This document shows, one piece after another, positions 23,093 to 31,798 of a stretch of 64,000 bases of DNA. Made by a program: the position numbers and the translations under genes. The DNA comes from Thiothrix caldifontis. GTDB taxonomy: Bacteria; Pseudomonadota; Gammaproteobacteria; Thiotrichales; Thiotrichaceae. The stretch is taken from the NCBI RefSeq assembly GCF_900107695.1, contig NZ_FNQP01000001.1, positions 37,875-101,874 of the forward strand, written 5' to 3'. Every line of letters begins with the position of its first letter. The first letter of the stretch is position 1. A model generated the notes under the pieces. The model saw nothing but the letters and a program-made list of their open reading frames with translations. It was not told the DNA's origin and did not search any database.

Positions 23093-23425
23093 AACGTGGG
23101 ATCTCCTAAACGGTCTTCATTTGTAAATTTAATATATTAAGATGTTAGATTGAGTTTTAAAAAATAGCAATAATAAGTTTGATTTTTAATTTAAATTAAT
23201 TAGTTATTAAATTATAATATTCTTAATTTCATTGGCGTGGCTTTGATTGGTTTGGATTTTTCATGGCGTTGTGCTATGGAATAAGAATCATCGGACAAAT
23301 GTCTTAATGCCGTATTTTTAGGTGAAAATATCGTGTTATCATTGTCTATTGTGGCTACACTTAGATGGTTTGCATTTTTTAATAAAGATAATGTTTACTA
23401 GGTTTACTAGGATGGAGTGACCGCT
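23093..23425. other. AT-rich divergent promoter region
   Basis: 333 bp without a gene. The first half (23110-23225) is strongly A/T-rich and serves the DUF302 operon to the left. The right half has a GTTGTGCTATGGAAT string resembling the TGTGCTATAAA promoter elements at 5455 and 6381, and the palindrome at 23291-23306. I see no RNA gene in it. Confidence 0.5.
23291..23306. promoter_or_regulatory. candidate 7-2-7 operator upstream of the duplicated lipoprotein
   Basis: TCGGACA-AA-TGTCTTA has a perfect GACA-N2-TGTC core within a looser 7-2-7 palindrome, 120 bp before the lipoprotein start. That distance is close to those of the sites upstream of fccA (116) and SHP (112). Confidence 0.4.
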
Positions 23426-24973
23426 ATGCAATACCGTATTGTTTTCCCGACCTTATTGGCGACCTTGAGCCTGTTTGCTTGCAACAATTCAGACAGCCCC
23501 GCCAACCTCGCCACTGATACCACCACACTGAGCAGCACCGCCACGACAAGCATGACCCCCGCCTTGACAGCGGAAATGGCGCAAGTCAGCCGTGCTTACG
23601 TGCCTGCCTTGTTTTACACCAATAACACGGCCGCCCCCCAGCCGATTGCCGCCGCAGGCAAAGCCGCCCTGAGCCGTTTGGATAGTCGCTGGCAAGCCTT
23701 CGTGGTTAACAGTACCGCCACGTTTCCACCCGCAACCACTGCCAAACCGGCGGTGGATACCCATCTGCTGGCAGCTAAAAATACGTTGGATCAAGTCAGC
23801 GCGTACCCCGCCGATTTGAGTGCTGCCCACGAACATCTCGAAGACATTCGTACTGTTATGCTGCAAATGCGCCGTGATAATGGTGTTGACGATGTAATGG
23901 ACACCCTGACCTTGGCGCATCGGAGCATGGGCGATGTGGTCGCCGCTTTCACGGGGGCAACCACGCCCGCCTTGCTGACACAGCAACACAAAGCCGATTT
24001 GACCGTGCAACTTACCAACTACAGCAACGCCTTTAACACCTTGGCAGCCCGTAAGATTGACAGTGAGCTGTTCGGTTTTTCCCCCGCAAAAAACCAAGGG
24101 ATACAAGCCGCTATAAGCGCTTCCAAGCAAAATAATACGGCGCTTCAAGACGCGCTCTTGCTCAATGATAATGCCGCTATCCTAGCCGCCGCGAACAAAG
24201 TGAAGCCGTTGTTTGTGAAATTGTTTCTCGCGTATGGCGATTTTCTCAGCCCTTCTGCGCCGCAATGGGTCGCGTTTGATCAAGCCTACATCCCCGCTTT
24301 GTTTGCCAGCAATAACACTGCCGCCACCTTTGAAAATGTGCAAGCCGCCCAAACCGCGTTAACCGCCTTGGAAACCCGTTGGAATGTGCTGGGTTCAGCC
24401 ACCACGCCCAGCCGTTATCCCGTGACCTTGCAAACCCCGCTGAATTGGACGGCGTATTTCAGCGCCATCAACACCAACATTGCCACCTCAAAAACCGCGT
24501 TGGAAGCAGCGTTGGCAGCAGGTGATTTCCCCACTGACATCACGCCCGCGCACGAACCGCTGGAAGATATTCGGATGCAATTGCTGGCACTGCGTACCTT
24601 GGAAAATTATGCGTGGGTGATGGATCCGATTACCCGTTACCATCACGGTTTTGAGCCTGCATTGACAGCGGTGAAGAATGTGGCGGATGGCAGCCAATTG
24701 ACCGCTGAAATCACCGCGATTATTGCGCAAACCTTGCCAGTCTTGCAGGCTGAAATGCCAAAAATGGTCACAGCCGTGCAACAGCTTGACCCAACGCTCT
24801 ACGCGTTCAGTGCCGAAAAACAGGCAGCGTTGAATACTTCCCTGACGGCACAAACCAACAATCTGGAAGCCTTAGCCGCCGCCTTGACTGCGAATGATTC
24901 CGCTGCGATTGTGGCGCGAACCAAGCAAGTAAAAGCCTTGTTTGTGCCGTTTTTCCTCCAATTTGGAGGATAG
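23426..24973 (+). CDS. lipoprotein with two tandem helical domains, unrecognised family
   Basis: The ATG at 23426 has GGAGTG upstream. The 515-aa product has a lipobox (LSLFAC, Cys19), then two related domains of about 220 residues. Shared blocks are VSRAYVPALFYTNNTAA / FDQAYIPALFASNNTAA, AAHEHLEDIRTVML / PAHEPLEDIRMQLL, and the paired ELFGFSPAKNQ / TLYAFSAEKQ. Both copies have the His-Glu-x-Leu-Glu-Asp motif and a downstream His (AHRSM / YHHGF), which could bind heme or metal in a helical bundle. I do not recognise the family. It stands alone between a palindrome-bearing promoter and the next regulated gene. Confidence 0.75.
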   Translation: MQYRIVFPTLLATLSLFACNNSDSPANLATDTTTLSSTATTSMTPALTAEMAQVSRAYVPALFYTNNTAAPQPIAAAGKAALSRLDSRWQAFVVNSTATFPPATTAKPAVDTHLLAAKNTLDQVSAYPADLSAAHEHLEDIRTVMLQMRRDNGVDDVMDTLTLAHRSMGDVVAAFTGATTPALLTQQHKADLTVQLTNYSNAFNTLAARKIDSELFGFSPAKNQGIQAAISASKQNNTALQDALLLNDNAAILAAANKVKPLFVKLFLAYGDFLSPSAPQWVAFDQAYIPALFASNNTAATFENVQAAQTALTALETRWNVLGSATTPSRYPVTLQTPLNWTAYFSAINTNIATSKTALEAALAAGDFPTDITPAHEPLEDIRMQLLALRTLENYAWVMDPITRYHHGFEPALTAVKNVADGSQLTAEITAIIAQTLPVLQAEMPKMVTAVQQLDPTLYAFSAEKQAALNTSLTAQTNNLEALAAALTANDSAAIVARTKQVKALFVPFFLQFGG

Positions 24974-24976
24974 ATT

Positions 24977-24993
24977 TTTCAGCTTCATTTCAG
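24977..24993 (+). promoter_or_regulatory. TTTCAG direct repeat (11-bp period) upstream of the lipoprotein ahead of the hydrogenase gene
   Basis: TTTCAGCTTCATTTCAG is identical over 17 bases to the element at 20444-20460 and lies 63 bp before the next start. It sits within 20 bp of the preceding stop. A regulatory use is more likely than chance because both copies fall in short intergenic gaps. Confidence 0.5.
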
Positions 24994-25055
24994 GTTGGAC
25001 CGTTACAGTCCCGTGCTTTTCGTAATACAGATAACAGAGGATGGGATTGTTCGGC

Positions 25056-25712
25056 ATGAAAATGAACAAAAGTATGGCAGTAGGGTGTGTGGTTACGTTG
25101 TGTTCCTTATTGGCACTCGTCGGCTGCGGCGGTGGTGGCGGCAATGGCAACAGCACGAGCAATGCCACTGGCGGTAACGGTGGTGGCGGCGCACCCACGG
25201 AGTCTTACATTGACTACCTCGCCAGTAATCATGCGGCTTACACCAATACGGGTACGGCGGAAAATCCGAGCGCTCGTTTTGAAGATACCAGCTATTCCTT
25301 ATCATGGCTGATTGCGACGCAAACGGCAGAACAAGCTGAGAACCTTCAAAAGCATATCGCGTTTATGGGAACGGCAATGGCGAATGGCGGTAATCCCCGT
25401 GAGTGGGATAAACTGTTTTTAGCTGATGCCTACATGAAAACCGAACACCGTTACGAAACCCGCGTGTCGGTTTCTGGGCATAATGTTTTGGTTGAAAAAG
25501 TGGCTACCGATGCGTGCGCTTACCAGCTTTTGAAAGCCCACGCGATGGGTGTCAGTGGCAAATTTTTTGAAGGCAATATCAAGGTGGATTTTAGTCCACA
25601 GGCTGAAGCTGTCATTGCCAGTGAAGCGTGTACGACCGACCGTAGTGCTATCGAGACGTATATTGCTGCACGGTTGAAACCCGTTCCCAAAGGTATTCAG
25701 AAAAACACTTAA
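25056..25712 (+). CDS. hypothetical lipoprotein upstream of the hydrogenase small subunit
   Basis: The start is uncertain: ATGs at 25041, 25056 and 25062 are in frame, and 25056 gives a compact lipoprotein signal (VVTLCSLLALVGCGGG). After a Gly/Asn linker comes a mostly helical domain of about 170 residues with two Cys (DACAYQLL, SEACTTDRS). There is no heme motif. It shares a promoter-proximal TTTCAG repeat with the DUF2202 gene. It may be cotranscribed with the following hydrogenase gene (78-bp gap). Family not recognised. Confidence 0.68.
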   Translation: MKMNKSMAVGCVVTLCSLLALVGCGGGGGNGNSTSNATGGNGGGGAPTESYIDYLASNHAAYTNTGTAENPSARFEDTSYSLSWLIATQTAEQAENLQKHIAFMGTAMANGGNPREWDKLFLADAYMKTEHRYETRVSVSGHNVLVEKVATDACAYQLLKAHAMGVSGKFFEGNIKVDFSPQAEAVIASEACTTDRSAIETYIAARLKPVPKGIQKNT

Positions 25713-25790
25713 CGTAACAAACCTTTCCGCTTTGAGAAACTGCTGATGTGATGCAAGGTCTGTTGAGAACATGTTAAGGAGGGAGGTACG

Positions 25791-26981
25791 ATGCACAGTC
25801 CAGCGTTAGTAACCCGATTGACGGAGTACGGCGTAAGTCGCCGTGCCTTCCTGAAGTATTGCGCATTAGTGGCATCCATTTTGGCGCTGCCTGTTAGTGG
25901 GATTCCTGCACTCGCGGAAAAGCTACGCCAAGCAGCACGCCCGGCGGTGATTTGGTTGTCTTTCCAGGAATGCACCGGCTGTACTGAATCGCTGACCCGC
26001 TCGTATACGCCCAGTATTGAAGAGCTAATATTTGACCTGATTTCTCTCGATTACCACCACACCTTACAAGCAGCGTCGGGTGAAGCGGCAGAAGCAGCAC
26101 GGCAGGAGACAATTCAGCACCATGCGGGCAAGTATTGGCTCATTGTCGACGGCTCAATACCCACGGCAGCCGATGGTGTTTATTCAACCATTGCAGGTCG
26201 CACCAATCTGGATATGCTGCGTGAAGGCGTCGCCAATGCGGCTATCGTGATCGCGGTGGGCAGTTGTGCGGCGTTTGGTGGGTTGGCAGCCGCACAGCCT
26301 AACCCAACTGGCGCTAACAGTGTGGCAGCGTTAATGCAAGCTGGGTTGATTGCCACGAAACCCTTAGTGAATTTACCCGGTTGCCCGCCGCTGCCCATGG
26401 CGATTAGCAGCCTATTCGCGTATCTCCTTGCGTTTGAACGCCTGCCTGATTTGGATGCACTCAAGCGCCCCTTGAGTATTTACGGCAATAGTGTGCATGA
26501 CCGCTGTTCCCGTTACCGCTATTACGCCGAGGAAAAATTTGCCAAACGCTTTGGGGATGAAGGTCACCGCAAGGGTTGGTGTTTGTACAAGCTGGGTTGC
26601 AAAGGCCCTGTTGCCCACAATGCCTGTTCGTTGCATCAGTGGAATGAAGGGACGAGTTCGCCCATTGAGGCAGGTTATCCTTGTATTGGTTGTTCTGAGC
26701 CGGATTTTTGGGATAAGGGCAGCTTTTACCAAAGTCTGGATAAGGCAGTGCAGCCGGTTGCGCCTATTGGAAAAACGCCGGATATTGCTATAGAAACAGG
26801 ACAAAAACTGTACACAGAACATTGTGTCAGTTGCCATGCGGCTGACCCTGCCAGCTTCAAAACACCAGCAGAAGATATTCCCGCGTTGTTACGCTCCGGT
26901 AGTATCCGCGCCCACCGGCGTTTTGAGTTATCTGACGAGCAGCTTGACTTGTTAGGGAAATATTTCACGGCGCAGCAATAA
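25791..26981 (+). CDS. [NiFe]-hydrogenase small subunit fused to a C-terminal cytochrome c domain
   Basis: A 396-aa protein with a Tat signal SRRAFLK (16-22). All Fe-S ligands of a group 1 small subunit are present. Proximal cluster: Cys61, Cys64 (ECTGCTESL), Cys159 and Cys198. Distal cluster: His236, Cys239, Cys264 and Cys270. Medial cluster: Cys279, Cys298 and Cys301 (NACSLHQW..., PCIGCSEPDFWD). In place of the usual C-terminal membrane helix there is a heme domain with CVSCH (345-349). The position where class I cytochromes have Met-Pro reads AHRRFELSDEQ, so His375 may be the sixth ligand. No large subunit gene is next to it; a response regulator follows. An electron-carrier or sensor use of an orphan small subunit, or a large subunit elsewhere, are both open. 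Confidence 0.9.
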   Translation: MHSPALVTRLTEYGVSRRAFLKYCALVASILALPVSGIPALAEKLRQAARPAVIWLSFQECTGCTESLTRSYTPSIEELIFDLISLDYHHTLQAASGEAAEAARQETIQHHAGKYWLIVDGSIPTAADGVYSTIAGRTNLDMLREGVANAAIVIAVGSCAAFGGLAAAQPNPTGANSVAALMQAGLIATKPLVNLPGCPPLPMAISSLFAYLLAFERLPDLDALKRPLSIYGNSVHDRCSRYRYYAEEKFAKRFGDEGHRKGWCLYKLGCKGPVAHNACSLHQWNEGTSSPIEAGYPCIGCSEPDFWDKGSFYQSLDKAVQPVAPIGKTPDIAIETGQKLYTEHCVSCHAADPASFKTPAEDIPALLRSGSIRAHRRFELSDEQLDLLGKYFTAQQ

Positions 26982-26994
26982 ATAAGGATGACGG

Positions 26995-27684
26995 ATGCGT
27001 TTACTCATGGTCGAAGACGACACCGAACTCAGCAGCAGTTTACACACACGCTTGAAGCGTGAAGGCTTCGCGGTGGACATTGCCAATAATGGCGTGGATG
27101 GTGAATTCATGGGCGATGAAACGCCTTACGATGCGGTGATTCTTGACCTCGGTTTGCCGCAACGCAGCGGGCTGGAGGTCTTGCAACATTGGCGGCAGCG
27201 CGGCAATCGTGTGCCGGTGATTATCCTCACTGCTCGTGATGCCTGGCACGAACGGGTGGACGGTTTCAAAGCCGGGGCAGACGATTACCTCGGCAAGCCG
27301 TTTCATTTTGAGGAATTGTTGGTGCGGGTGCAGGCGTTGATTCGCCGTAATTTGCAAGCAGCAGTTCCCGACCAAAAGCTGCATTGCTGCGGCTTGCAAT
27401 TGGATGAGGAACACCAGCAAGTCACCACGCCAGCCGGTGAAGTTTTCGAGTTGACAGGAACAGAGTTTCGTTTGTTGCGCTATTTTATGTTGCACCCGGG
27501 TCGGATTCTTACCAAGTCACGTTTAACCGAACACGTTTACGAGCAAGATTTTGACCGTGATAGCAATGTGATCGAGGTGTATGTGCGCCATTTGCGCCGC
27601 AAGTTGGGGGACTGGCGCATTCAAACGCGGCGTGGGCAGGGGTATATTTTCATCGATTCCGACAAGCCGGAGCCGCCGTTATGA
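26995..27684 (+). CDS. OmpR/PhoB-family response regulator
   Basis: A 229-aa protein with a receiver (acidic EDD at 7-9, phospho-acceptor Asp51 in VILDLGLP, Lys101 in GKPFHF) and a C-terminal winged helix ending RRGQGYIFIDS. It resembles QseB/PmrA-type regulators. It lies 13 bp after the hydrogenase-small-subunit gene and overlaps its kinase gene by 4 bp (ATGA), so the three may form one operon. The TTTCAG direct repeats at 20444 and 24977 are candidate targets, given the 11-bp spacing typical of this family. Confidence 0.92.
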   Translation: MRLLMVEDDTELSSSLHTRLKREGFAVDIANNGVDGEFMGDETPYDAVILDLGLPQRSGLEVLQHWRQRGNRVPVIILTARDAWHERVDGFKAGADDYLGKPFHFEELLVRVQALIRRNLQAAVPDQKLHCCGLQLDEEHQQVTTPAGEVFELTGTEFRLLRYFMLHPGRILTKSRLTEHVYEQDFDRDSNVIEVYVRHLRRKLGDWRIQTRRGQGYIFIDSDKPEPPL

Positions 27685-28715
27685 AGTCATTGGAACGTCA
27701 GTTGCAGGTTAATCTTGCGATTATTTTGGTGTTGGTTATGGCGCTGATTTGGGGCGTGGGGCTTGCGTTGCCGTGGTTTTTTGAAGGAATGCAAGGTGTG
27801 CATTCGTCGGGGTATGTGCTGTCTGCACCAGATGCAGAGGGTAGCTCGACTCAACACCGCCCGCAGCGTTTCAAGTGGTTATTTCCGTTATTGGCTGCTG
27901 CGGGAATTACACTGATTTTAGTGATTCAGGGTATTGTTATCCGCCGGACATTTCGGCGTTTGGATCACATTCGTGCTGAACTGCAACAGCTTGATGCGGG
28001 CAATATCAATAAGTTAAACGAATCAGTGCCGGCGGAAATTTACCCGATTATCAAAGAATTCAATCATCTGTTGAGCTTGATGCAGGAGCGTTTGGAGCGT
28101 TCTCGCAATGCGCTGGGTAATCTGGCGCACGCGCTAAAAACCCCGCTCAATTTACTCACCCAACACCTTGATGCTGAAATATCGGCAACCAGCCATCAGC
28201 AGGCGCAATTACAAGCCGAACGCATCCGTCAATTGACTGAGCGCGAACTCAAACGCGCCCGCATGGCAGGTTTGGGTAATACCACACAACGCTTTGATCC
28301 ACGAGTGGAATTACCCGTTCTGGTTGACGTTTTGGCACAGGTGCACCACAAATCCCCGCGCTGCATTACGCTGGAGATTGCCCCCACTATCACCCGTTTC
28401 GGCGACCGCGAAGACATGCTGGAGTTATTGGGAAACTTGCTAGATAACGCTTGCAAATGGGCAAAAGAACAGGTGCGTTGTCAGATCAGCAGTGTCGCGG
28501 GCAAGGTGCAAATCAGTGTGGAAGATGATGGCAAGGGGCGTACTGAGCTAGAATTACAGCAAATGACCACACGTGGAGTAAGGCTGGATGAAAGCGTCGG
28601 AGGTCACGGGTTGGGGCTGTCGATTTGCAAAGACATTACCAAATTGTACGGTGGCACGCTTATCTTCGGGCGTTCTGAGCACTTGGGTGGCTTGAATGTC
28701 ACGGTGACTCTTTAA
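27681..28715 (+). CDS. sensor histidine kinase paired with the OmpR-type regulator
   Basis: A 344-aa kinase with a first membrane helix (about 12-34), a periplasmic segment of only about 35 residues, and a second helix (about 68-88). A short HAMP-like linker leads to the H-box LAHALKTPLNLL, then N-box NLLDNACKWA, a DDGKG G1 motif and GHGLGLSICKDI. The tiny periplasmic part resembles PhoQ/QseC-like or intramembrane-sensing kinases with short sensors. It is translationally coupled to the response regulator. Confidence 0.9.
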   Translation: MKSLERQLQVNLAIILVLVMALIWGVGLALPWFFEGMQGVHSSGYVLSAPDAEGSSTQHRPQRFKWLFPLLAAAGITLILVIQGIVIRRTFRRLDHIRAELQQLDAGNINKLNESVPAEIYPIIKEFNHLLSLMQERLERSRNALGNLAHALKTPLNLLTQHLDAEISATSHQQAQLQAERIRQLTERELKRARMAGLGNTTQRFDPRVELPVLVDVLAQVHHKSPRCITLEIAPTITRFGDREDMLELLGNLLDNACKWAKEQVRCQISSVAGKVQISVEDDGKGRTELELQQMTTRGVRLDESVGGHGLGLSICKDITKLYGGTLIFGRSEHLGGLNVTVTL

Positions 28716-28924
28716 TCGACCTCTTTCCAGAACTCATTCTGGCAAGCTCGACAATAGCAACGCCCTTTGAATGGCTTGATGACTTTTTGTAACTTGGTGC
28801 GGTGAATTTGCTCCCATACCAAACTGCCGCAGTGAGGGCAGCCGTCTTTTTCGGCGGTTTCTACGATAGATTGAGATTGTCTGACCATTGTAGGAGGCTG
28901 CACGGATATTCCTCTCGATAACAT
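28712..28924 (-). CDS. small zinc-ribbon protein
   Basis: A product of about 63-70 aa with two CxxC knuckles, CPHCGSLVWEQ and CYCRACQNEFW, separated by a basic linker (HRTKLQKVIKPFKGR). The start is uncertain: GTG at 28903 has GAGAGG upstream, while ATGs at 28924 and 28888 are in frame. Its stop overlaps the kinase gene end by 4 bp, convergent. It may bind nucleic acid or protein; no specific family is recognised. Confidence 0.6.
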   Translation of the reverse strand: MLSRGISVQPPTMVRQSQSIVETAEKDGCPHCGSLVWEQIHRTKLQKVIKPFKGRCYCRACQNEFWKEVD

Positions 28925-29131
28925 AAACTAACTCACCTGATTATTCTTGTTTTGATCATGTTATTTTATAGTTATGTGCGGATTTATGGCAAATTTTATT
29001 TGAGCAGGTAGAGACACAAAATCTTGTGTCTCTATGGCACAGCAATCACAACGTCGTTACTTTTCCGGTTGTGTAAATCGCGCAATGATAGGTGTCATTA
29101 CTCGATTACGCATAATTTAGTTGTCGCAAGC

Positions 29132-29455
29132 TTAGGTGGCTTGTTCTAATGCCTGTAGGGTTTGTGGATAAATGGCTTCGAGTTCGGCAATCAGTGTGTT
29201 GATGTTACTGGTATCGCCGATTTCACCTTTGTGTTGCAAGGTTTTGCAGATGTCAGCCATGTGTTCCGCGCCTAGACTTATGCAAGAACCCTTGAGTTTG
29301 TGGGCTGCTTGGCTCATAGCAAGGAGATTTCCACTATGGGCGTGCTGCCGGATGTCGGTCAGCATAAGGGGAGTTGTGTTGCCGAACATCTGGATCAGTC
29401 GCGGTAGAATAACTGCGGGGAGTTGCTGAAGTGTTTCACGCACTAGTAGTGACAT
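29132..29455 (-). CDS. HPt (histidine phosphotransfer) protein
   Basis: A 107-aa helical-bundle protein with the HPt motif AHKLKGSCISLGA at about residues 51-63 and an acidic C-terminal helix. It overlaps the end of the upstream hybrid kinase gene by 20 bp, so it was probably split from a kinase-attached HPt. It relays phosphate from the kinase receiver domain to an unlinked regulator. The 207-bp gap beyond it (28925-29131) holds no recognisable gene. Confidence 0.88.
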   Translation of the reverse strand: MSLLVRETLQQLPAVILPRLIQMFGNTTPLMLTDIRQHAHSGNLLAMSQAAHKLKGSCISLGAEHMADICKTLQHKGEIGDTSNINTLIAELEAIYPQTLQALEQAT

Positions 29456-31772
29456 AGTCTGGTTCCTTACGAGGCTGGGGTTGGCTGTTTGTTATGCACC
29501 AACGTTGTAAAGCCATTTCCACTGCTTCGGGCAGTACGGGTTTGCTAATGTAGTCATTCATGCCAGCGTTCAAGCACTCCTGTCTATCCCCTTCCATCGC
29601 GTTGGCAGTCATGGCAATGATAATTGGCTGTTGATTAGGTGGAAAGTCAGCACGGATGCGTCGCGTCGCTTCTAAACCATCCATATCAGGCATTTGCATA
29701 TCCATGAAAATGACGTCATAGGCTTTTTTGTGCAGGGCTTGCAGGACTTGCAGGCCACTTTCGGCAACATCAGTTTTGTAGGACATTTCATCGAGTATTG
29801 AAGAGGCGACAATTTGATTGATAGGGTTATCTTCAGCCAGCAAAATCGATAACGGCAGGCGTTCCCCCAGTTTGAGTGTGGATTGTTCAGGTCTGGAACT
29901 GATTAAGTTGAGTTCACCCAACACAGTCATAAGACTATCGAATAATCGACTGCGGGTAATAGGTTTAGTTAGGTAGAGATTGTAGAGTTCTCGCACGGTT
30001 TCTTTGGAATGTCTGTCATTGGGGGGGGCAATTAGGATCAGAGGAAGCTCTTGTTTGCTGAAGCGTTGGCGGATGTATTTTGCTAGTTCCAGTGGGGAGT
30101 CACCGGGGAGATTACTGTCTACTAAGGCGATGTCATAAGGTTTACCGACGGCAATGCGGCTAATCGCATCGCTACTGGTGCTGGCGGTGTCAACCACAGC
30201 GCCCCAGCCTATGCAAAAGTCTTGCATGGCTTGGCTGCTGGCGGGATTGTTTTCCACGAGCAAAATGCGTTTGCCAACAATTTCGGGGATATTGCTGTGC
30301 AGAAACGGTTTGAGTTTTCCCACAGCTTTGCGCGTTTTGATGGTGAAATGAAAGCGACTGCCGACACCCACAGCACTTTCTGCCCAAATAGTTCCCCCCA
30401 TCATTTCAACTAAGTGGCGTGAAATGGTTAGCCCCAAGCCTGTGCCTTCATGGCGGCGAGCGAGATTGTCGTCGGCACGGCTGAATTGCTCGAAAATGCT
30501 TTCCAGTCGTTCTGTTGGAATACCTGGACCGGTATCGTTGATTTGGAATTCGAGTTCGTAATCCTCGCCTTTTTGGCAGCGTGGGATAACGAAAATAGTG
30601 ATTTCGCCCCTATCGGTAAACTTAATGGCATTACCAATGAGGTTGGTTAGAATTTGCCGCAAACGCACCATATCACCTTCAATGAAAAGTGGTATGGATG
30701 GGCCAACGGCATAAGCCAGTTCTAGGTGTTTTTCTAAGGCTTTGGCATTCAGGAGGTTGAGAATTTCTTCAATACAGGCGCGTAACTCAAACGGTTCGCG
30801 CTTGAGGTCAAGTTTACCTGCTTCGATTTTGGAGAAATCCAGTACATCGTTGATGACTGTTAGCAGGTGTTCACCACTTAAGTGGATACTGTCGACGAAT
30901 TCGGTTTGCTTTTTGCTCATCGGGGTATTCATCAGCAAACGTGTCATGCCGATCACCCCATTCATGGGGGTACGAATTTCGTGACTCATGGTGGCGAGGA
31001 AGCGTGCTTTGGTTTTGAGGGCTTCTTCAGCAACTTGTTGGGCGTTGCGTGCCATTTGGGTCATGTGCTGGAAGCGGGTGGAAAAATACAGGCGACTCAT
31101 GATGAGTAGGGTGATAATGATCAATGTTCCCCATAGCGCCCGCTGTTTTAAATGCGCGAGCTGCTCTGCCATCTGTGCGGCGCTGGCATCGGTGTTTTGA
31201 ATAGACTGCAAAATGGTATCGCCTATTTGCTTGCCTAATTCGTTGTCGATTTTTTCGATTTCTGCCATCAATAGCTTGGCTTGATTAGCAGTATCGCGTG
31301 CATCAATCGCCAGTTGCCGCCAGTGTGCGGGGGGCAAGCCTTCCAACTCCACGCTGAGGTTAGACATGATACCCATGGCTTCTTCGTAGTCGTTTTTCAG
31401 GTCTGGTCGGTCTGCAATCGGCCAAATGGCTAAGAGTGCTTGTCCTTGCTGCTGCAAGGTTTGGCTGAGAGTATGCAGCAGTGGCAGATTGTCAGGTGTG
31501 CTGTTGGGGTCAAATGCAAACTTGAAGAATTCGTCGTTTAATGTGTCAAAGGTTGTACGTTGCTGGTCGATGGCGTTCTCTAGGGCTAATTGCTGCACGA
31601 AGGCGGCATGAGATTGCTGCAACGACGTATTCGACACCTGCATGTTGTGTTGCACGTCGGTGGATACTTTGGTGAGATTTAGCCATAGCAACATGGCGAT
31701 AATGCTCAACAATGCAACTAAAAATGCACTGTCGATTATTTGCATGAGCTTTAAGTTAGTAAAAACGTGCAT
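29436..31772 (-). CDS. hybrid sensor histidine kinase (BarA-like layout) without its own HPt
   Basis: A 778-aa protein with an N-terminal membrane helix (about 11-31), a periplasmic helical sensor, a second helix (about 213-234) and HisKA with SHEIRTPMNG. HATPase motifs follow (NLIGNAIKFTDRG, GTGLGLTISRHLVE). Of two receivers, the first (RILLVENN ... ALVDSNLPGD) has Asn at the position of one Mg-binding acid and may be degenerate. The second (ILLAEDNPINQ ... MDMQMPDMDG ... SKPV) is complete. The separate HPt protein is encoded next. The layout suggests an H-D-H relay to an unlinked output regulator. Confidence 0.9.
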   Translation of the reverse strand: MHVFTNLKLMQIIDSAFLVALLSIIAMLLWLNLTKVSTDVQHNMQVSNTSLQQSHAAFVQQLALENAIDQQRTTFDTLNDEFFKFAFDPNSTPDNLPLLHTLSQTLQQQGQALLAIWPIADRPDLKNDYEEAMGIMSNLSVELEGLPPAHWRQLAIDARDTANQAKLLMAEIEKIDNELGKQIGDTILQSIQNTDASAAQMAEQLAHLKQRALWGTLIIITLLIMSRLYFSTRFQHMTQMARNAQQVAEEALKTKARFLATMSHEIRTPMNGVIGMTRLLMNTPMSKKQTEFVDSIHLSGEHLLTVINDVLDFSKIEAGKLDLKREPFELRACIEEILNLLNAKALEKHLELAYAVGPSIPLFIEGDMVRLRQILTNLIGNAIKFTDRGEITIFVIPRCQKGEDYELEFQINDTGPGIPTERLESIFEQFSRADDNLARRHEGTGLGLTISRHLVEMMGGTIWAESAVGVGSRFHFTIKTRKAVGKLKPFLHSNIPEIVGKRILLVENNPASSQAMQDFCIGWGAVVDTASTSSDAISRIAVGKPYDIALVDSNLPGDSPLELAKYIRQRFSKQELPLILIAPPNDRHSKETVRELYNLYLTKPITRSRLFDSLMTVLGELNLISSRPEQSTLKLGERLPLSILLAEDNPINQIVASSILDEMSYKTDVAESGLQVLQALHKKAYDVIFMDMQMPDMDGLEATRRIRADFPPNQQPIIIAMTANAMEGDRQECLNAGMNDYISKPVLPEAVEMALQRWCITNSQPQPRKEPDYVTTSA

Positions 31773-31798
31773 AATGAGTAAGATATTTAACCACAGTG

